Shown here piece after piece: positions 6,040-7,152 of a DNA stretch of 7,152 nt. The position numbers and the translations under genes are program-made. The DNA is from an uncultured Bacteroidia bacterium. Lineage in GTDB: Bacteria > Bacteroidota > Bacteroidia > Bacteroidales > UBA932. The notes under the pieces were generated by a model. The model did not search any database. It was not told the origin of the DNA and saw nothing but the letters and a program-made list of their open reading frames with translations. The stretch spans positions 1-7,152 of the forward strand of contig CADBPH010000293.1 in NCBI GenBank assembly GCA_902796455.1, read 5' to 3'. Every line of letters starts with the position of its first letter. Within the stretch, counting starts at the first letter, position 1.

Positions 6040-7152
6040 TTACCGTTTGAATTCAGCGACCAGTACGCTCATCGCCGGAACCACCGTATTGCCGTCCAGC
6101 GTCAGGTCTGTCCCGGAAAGCGGGTCATGGGCCCGGACGGCCACCGGTGCCAGTTCGGCATAATGGTTCCACGGAACCTGCATGTCATGGTCCGTATTGT
6201 TTACATAGACAAAGACCGCATCGGTTTCGTTATACCGGAAGAACGCGTAGGTGTTGTCCCTTGTCATGAAATGAAGGGTCTTGCCCGTATGCAACACTTC
6301 TTTTCCTTTCCGCCAGCCGAACAGACGTGCCGTATAATCATGCAAATCGGCCGCCGTGGAATAATCCGCCGTAGACGTCTGGCCGGCAGCGGCCCGCCCT
6401 TCCGGCGTAAATAACTGGGCTTCATCTCCTTCCCATCCTCCCGGGAAATCTATCCGTTTGGAGCCGTCACTCCAGTCCCCGGGCCGGCACGAGAACATCA
6501 TCTCATCCCCGTTATACAACTGCGGGATACCGCGGACCGTGGCCAGCAGCGCCAGCGCGATCTTCATTTTGCGCGGATCATGTCCGAATGTGTCGCCCAT
6601 ACGGGAATGGTCATGATTGGCAAAGAAAGTCATCATCCGCGAAAGGTCATGATACACGAAATCATGTGACAGACAGTCGTAGACACGGATCATGCCACGG
6701 CCCCACTGGGGATTGTCCCCGCTCTCGCAAAGGGCTGCCGTCAGGGCCTCCTGGAACGGAAAATCCATAATGGACGGCAAATGGGAGTCAAAGCCGTCTT
6801 TATTCGGATTGCCGCCCTGCCAGTACGCCAGCTGGGCATAGGAAGACGTCCAGCATTCCCCGACGATGTTCAAGTCCGGGTATTCGCGCATCACGCTTTC
6901 GCACCACCGGCTCATGGGCCCTTTCTCATTATACGGATAGGTGTCCACCCGGAATCCATCCAGGCCGGCATATTCTGCCCACCAGACCGCCCATTGCTGG
7001 AAGTACTGCAGTACAAACGGATTATCCAGGTTCATATCCGGCATCATCGGCACGAACCAGCCGCTTTCCTGCAGGTTCAGGTCATACCGGGAGGCATTCG
7101 GGTCCATATTGGTGGAGAAGGCGATATTGGTCCCCGTATATTCCGGGAAAAC
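6040..7152 (-). CDS. GH13 cyclomaltodextrinase-like alpha-amylase family enzyme, C-terminal part (N-terminus beyond right edge)
   Basis: A glycoside hydrolase of family 13 that should cleave alpha-1,4 bonds in cyclodextrins, maltodextrins or related starch fragments. The frame is open to the window edge, giving 370 visible residues. Numbering from the internal Met at 7107, the catalytic residues are all present: nucleophile Asp55 in GLDGFRVDTYPY, acid/base Glu84 in NIVGECW, and Asp166 in FFANHDHSRM. By memory, stretches such as DSHLPSIMDFP, IPQLYNGDEM and DFPGGW match the Flavobacterium sp. 92 cyclomaltodextrinase type. After the barrel, the last 80 or so residues (LHFMTRDNTYAFFRYNE, VYVNNTD, DPLSGTDLTLDG) form the usual beta-sandwich C-terminal domain. 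The N-terminal domain, any signal peptide and the start of the barrel are outside the window, so location (periplasmic or cytosolic) cannot be decided. The internal Met at 7107 is not the true start, because homologous barrel sequence continues upstream (FPEYTGTNIAFSTN). Confidence 0.93.
   Translation of the reverse strand, partial: VFPEYTGTNIAFSTNMDPNASRYDLNLQESGWFVPMMPDMNLDNPFVLQYFQQWAVWWAEYAGLDGFRVDTYPYNEKGPMSRWCESVMREYPDLNIVGECWTSSYAQLAYWQGGNPNKDGFDSHLPSIMDFPFQEALTAALCESGDNPQWGRGMIRVYDCLSHDFVYHDLSRMMTFFANHDHSRMGDTFGHDPRKMKIALALLATVRGIPQLYNGDEMMFSCRPGDWSDGSKRIDFPGGWEGDEAQLFTPEGRAAAGQTSTADYSTAADLHDYTARLFGWRKGKEVLHTGKTLHFMTRDNTYAFFRYNETDAVFVYVNNTDHDMQVPWNHYAELAPVAVRAHDPLSGTDLTLDGNTVVPAMSVLVAEFKR

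Noticed and set aside
6028..6414. Plus-strand open frame of 128 codons
   Set aside because: Antisense to the C-terminal domain of the GH13 enzyme, which aligns well with cyclomaltodextrinases; no motif in the antisense product.
6040..7107. Complete GH13 gene starting at the Met at 7107
   Set aside because: The frame stays open to 7152 with family-like sequence upstream, and a 355-residue protein would lack the first half of the catalytic barrel.

Overview
The window looks like ordinary chromosomal DNA from a member of the Bacteroidota (Bacteroidetes), probably Bacteroidales with a fairly high GC content. An Alistipes-like or related uncultured lineage is my guess, not a proof. Three things point there. 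Intergenic promoters fit the Bacteroidetes -7 consensus TAnnTTTG, start codons lack Shine-Dalgarno sequences, and the protein families are typical of the phylum (small deoxynucleoside kinase, TGS-domain nucleoside kinase, Flavobacterium-type cyclomaltodextrinase).

Layout: (1) 1-350, minus strand, is the N-terminal half of a deoxynucleoside kinase that runs off the left edge. (2) 351-451 is a short AT-rich divergent control region with two mirror-image -7 boxes inside an 11-bp perfect inverted repeat. (3) 452-5701, plus strand, is a tight three-gene run with gaps of 10 and 5 bases: a metallo-beta-lactamase-fold hydrolase of the glyoxalase II type, full-length UvrA, and a multidomain nucleoside kinase (TGS, ThrRS-like second domain, uridine-kinase-like P-loop domain). 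(4) 5702-5778 is an AT-rich gap with a good promoter candidate for (5) a 61-residue two-helix membrane protein at 5779-5964. (6) A perfect 15-bp stem-loop at 5981-6017 separates this from (7) a convergent GH13 cyclomaltodextrinase-like enzyme, minus strand, which stops at 6040 and enters from the right edge without its N-terminus.

How they fit together: the left part combines nucleotide supply (deoxynucleoside kinase, nucleoside kinase), DNA repair (UvrA) and a probable thioester or metabolite hydrolase, arranged as a divergent pair of transcription units that may share one control region. The right part is carbohydrate metabolism and is not obviously linked. I see no mobile element, tRNA, rRNA, CRISPR array or clear defence system. 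The most interesting points are the loss of all four metal/catalytic residues in the ThrRS-like domain of the nucleoside kinase, the mirrored divergent promoter, and the missing Cys pairs in UvrA. I found no convincing undescribed system.
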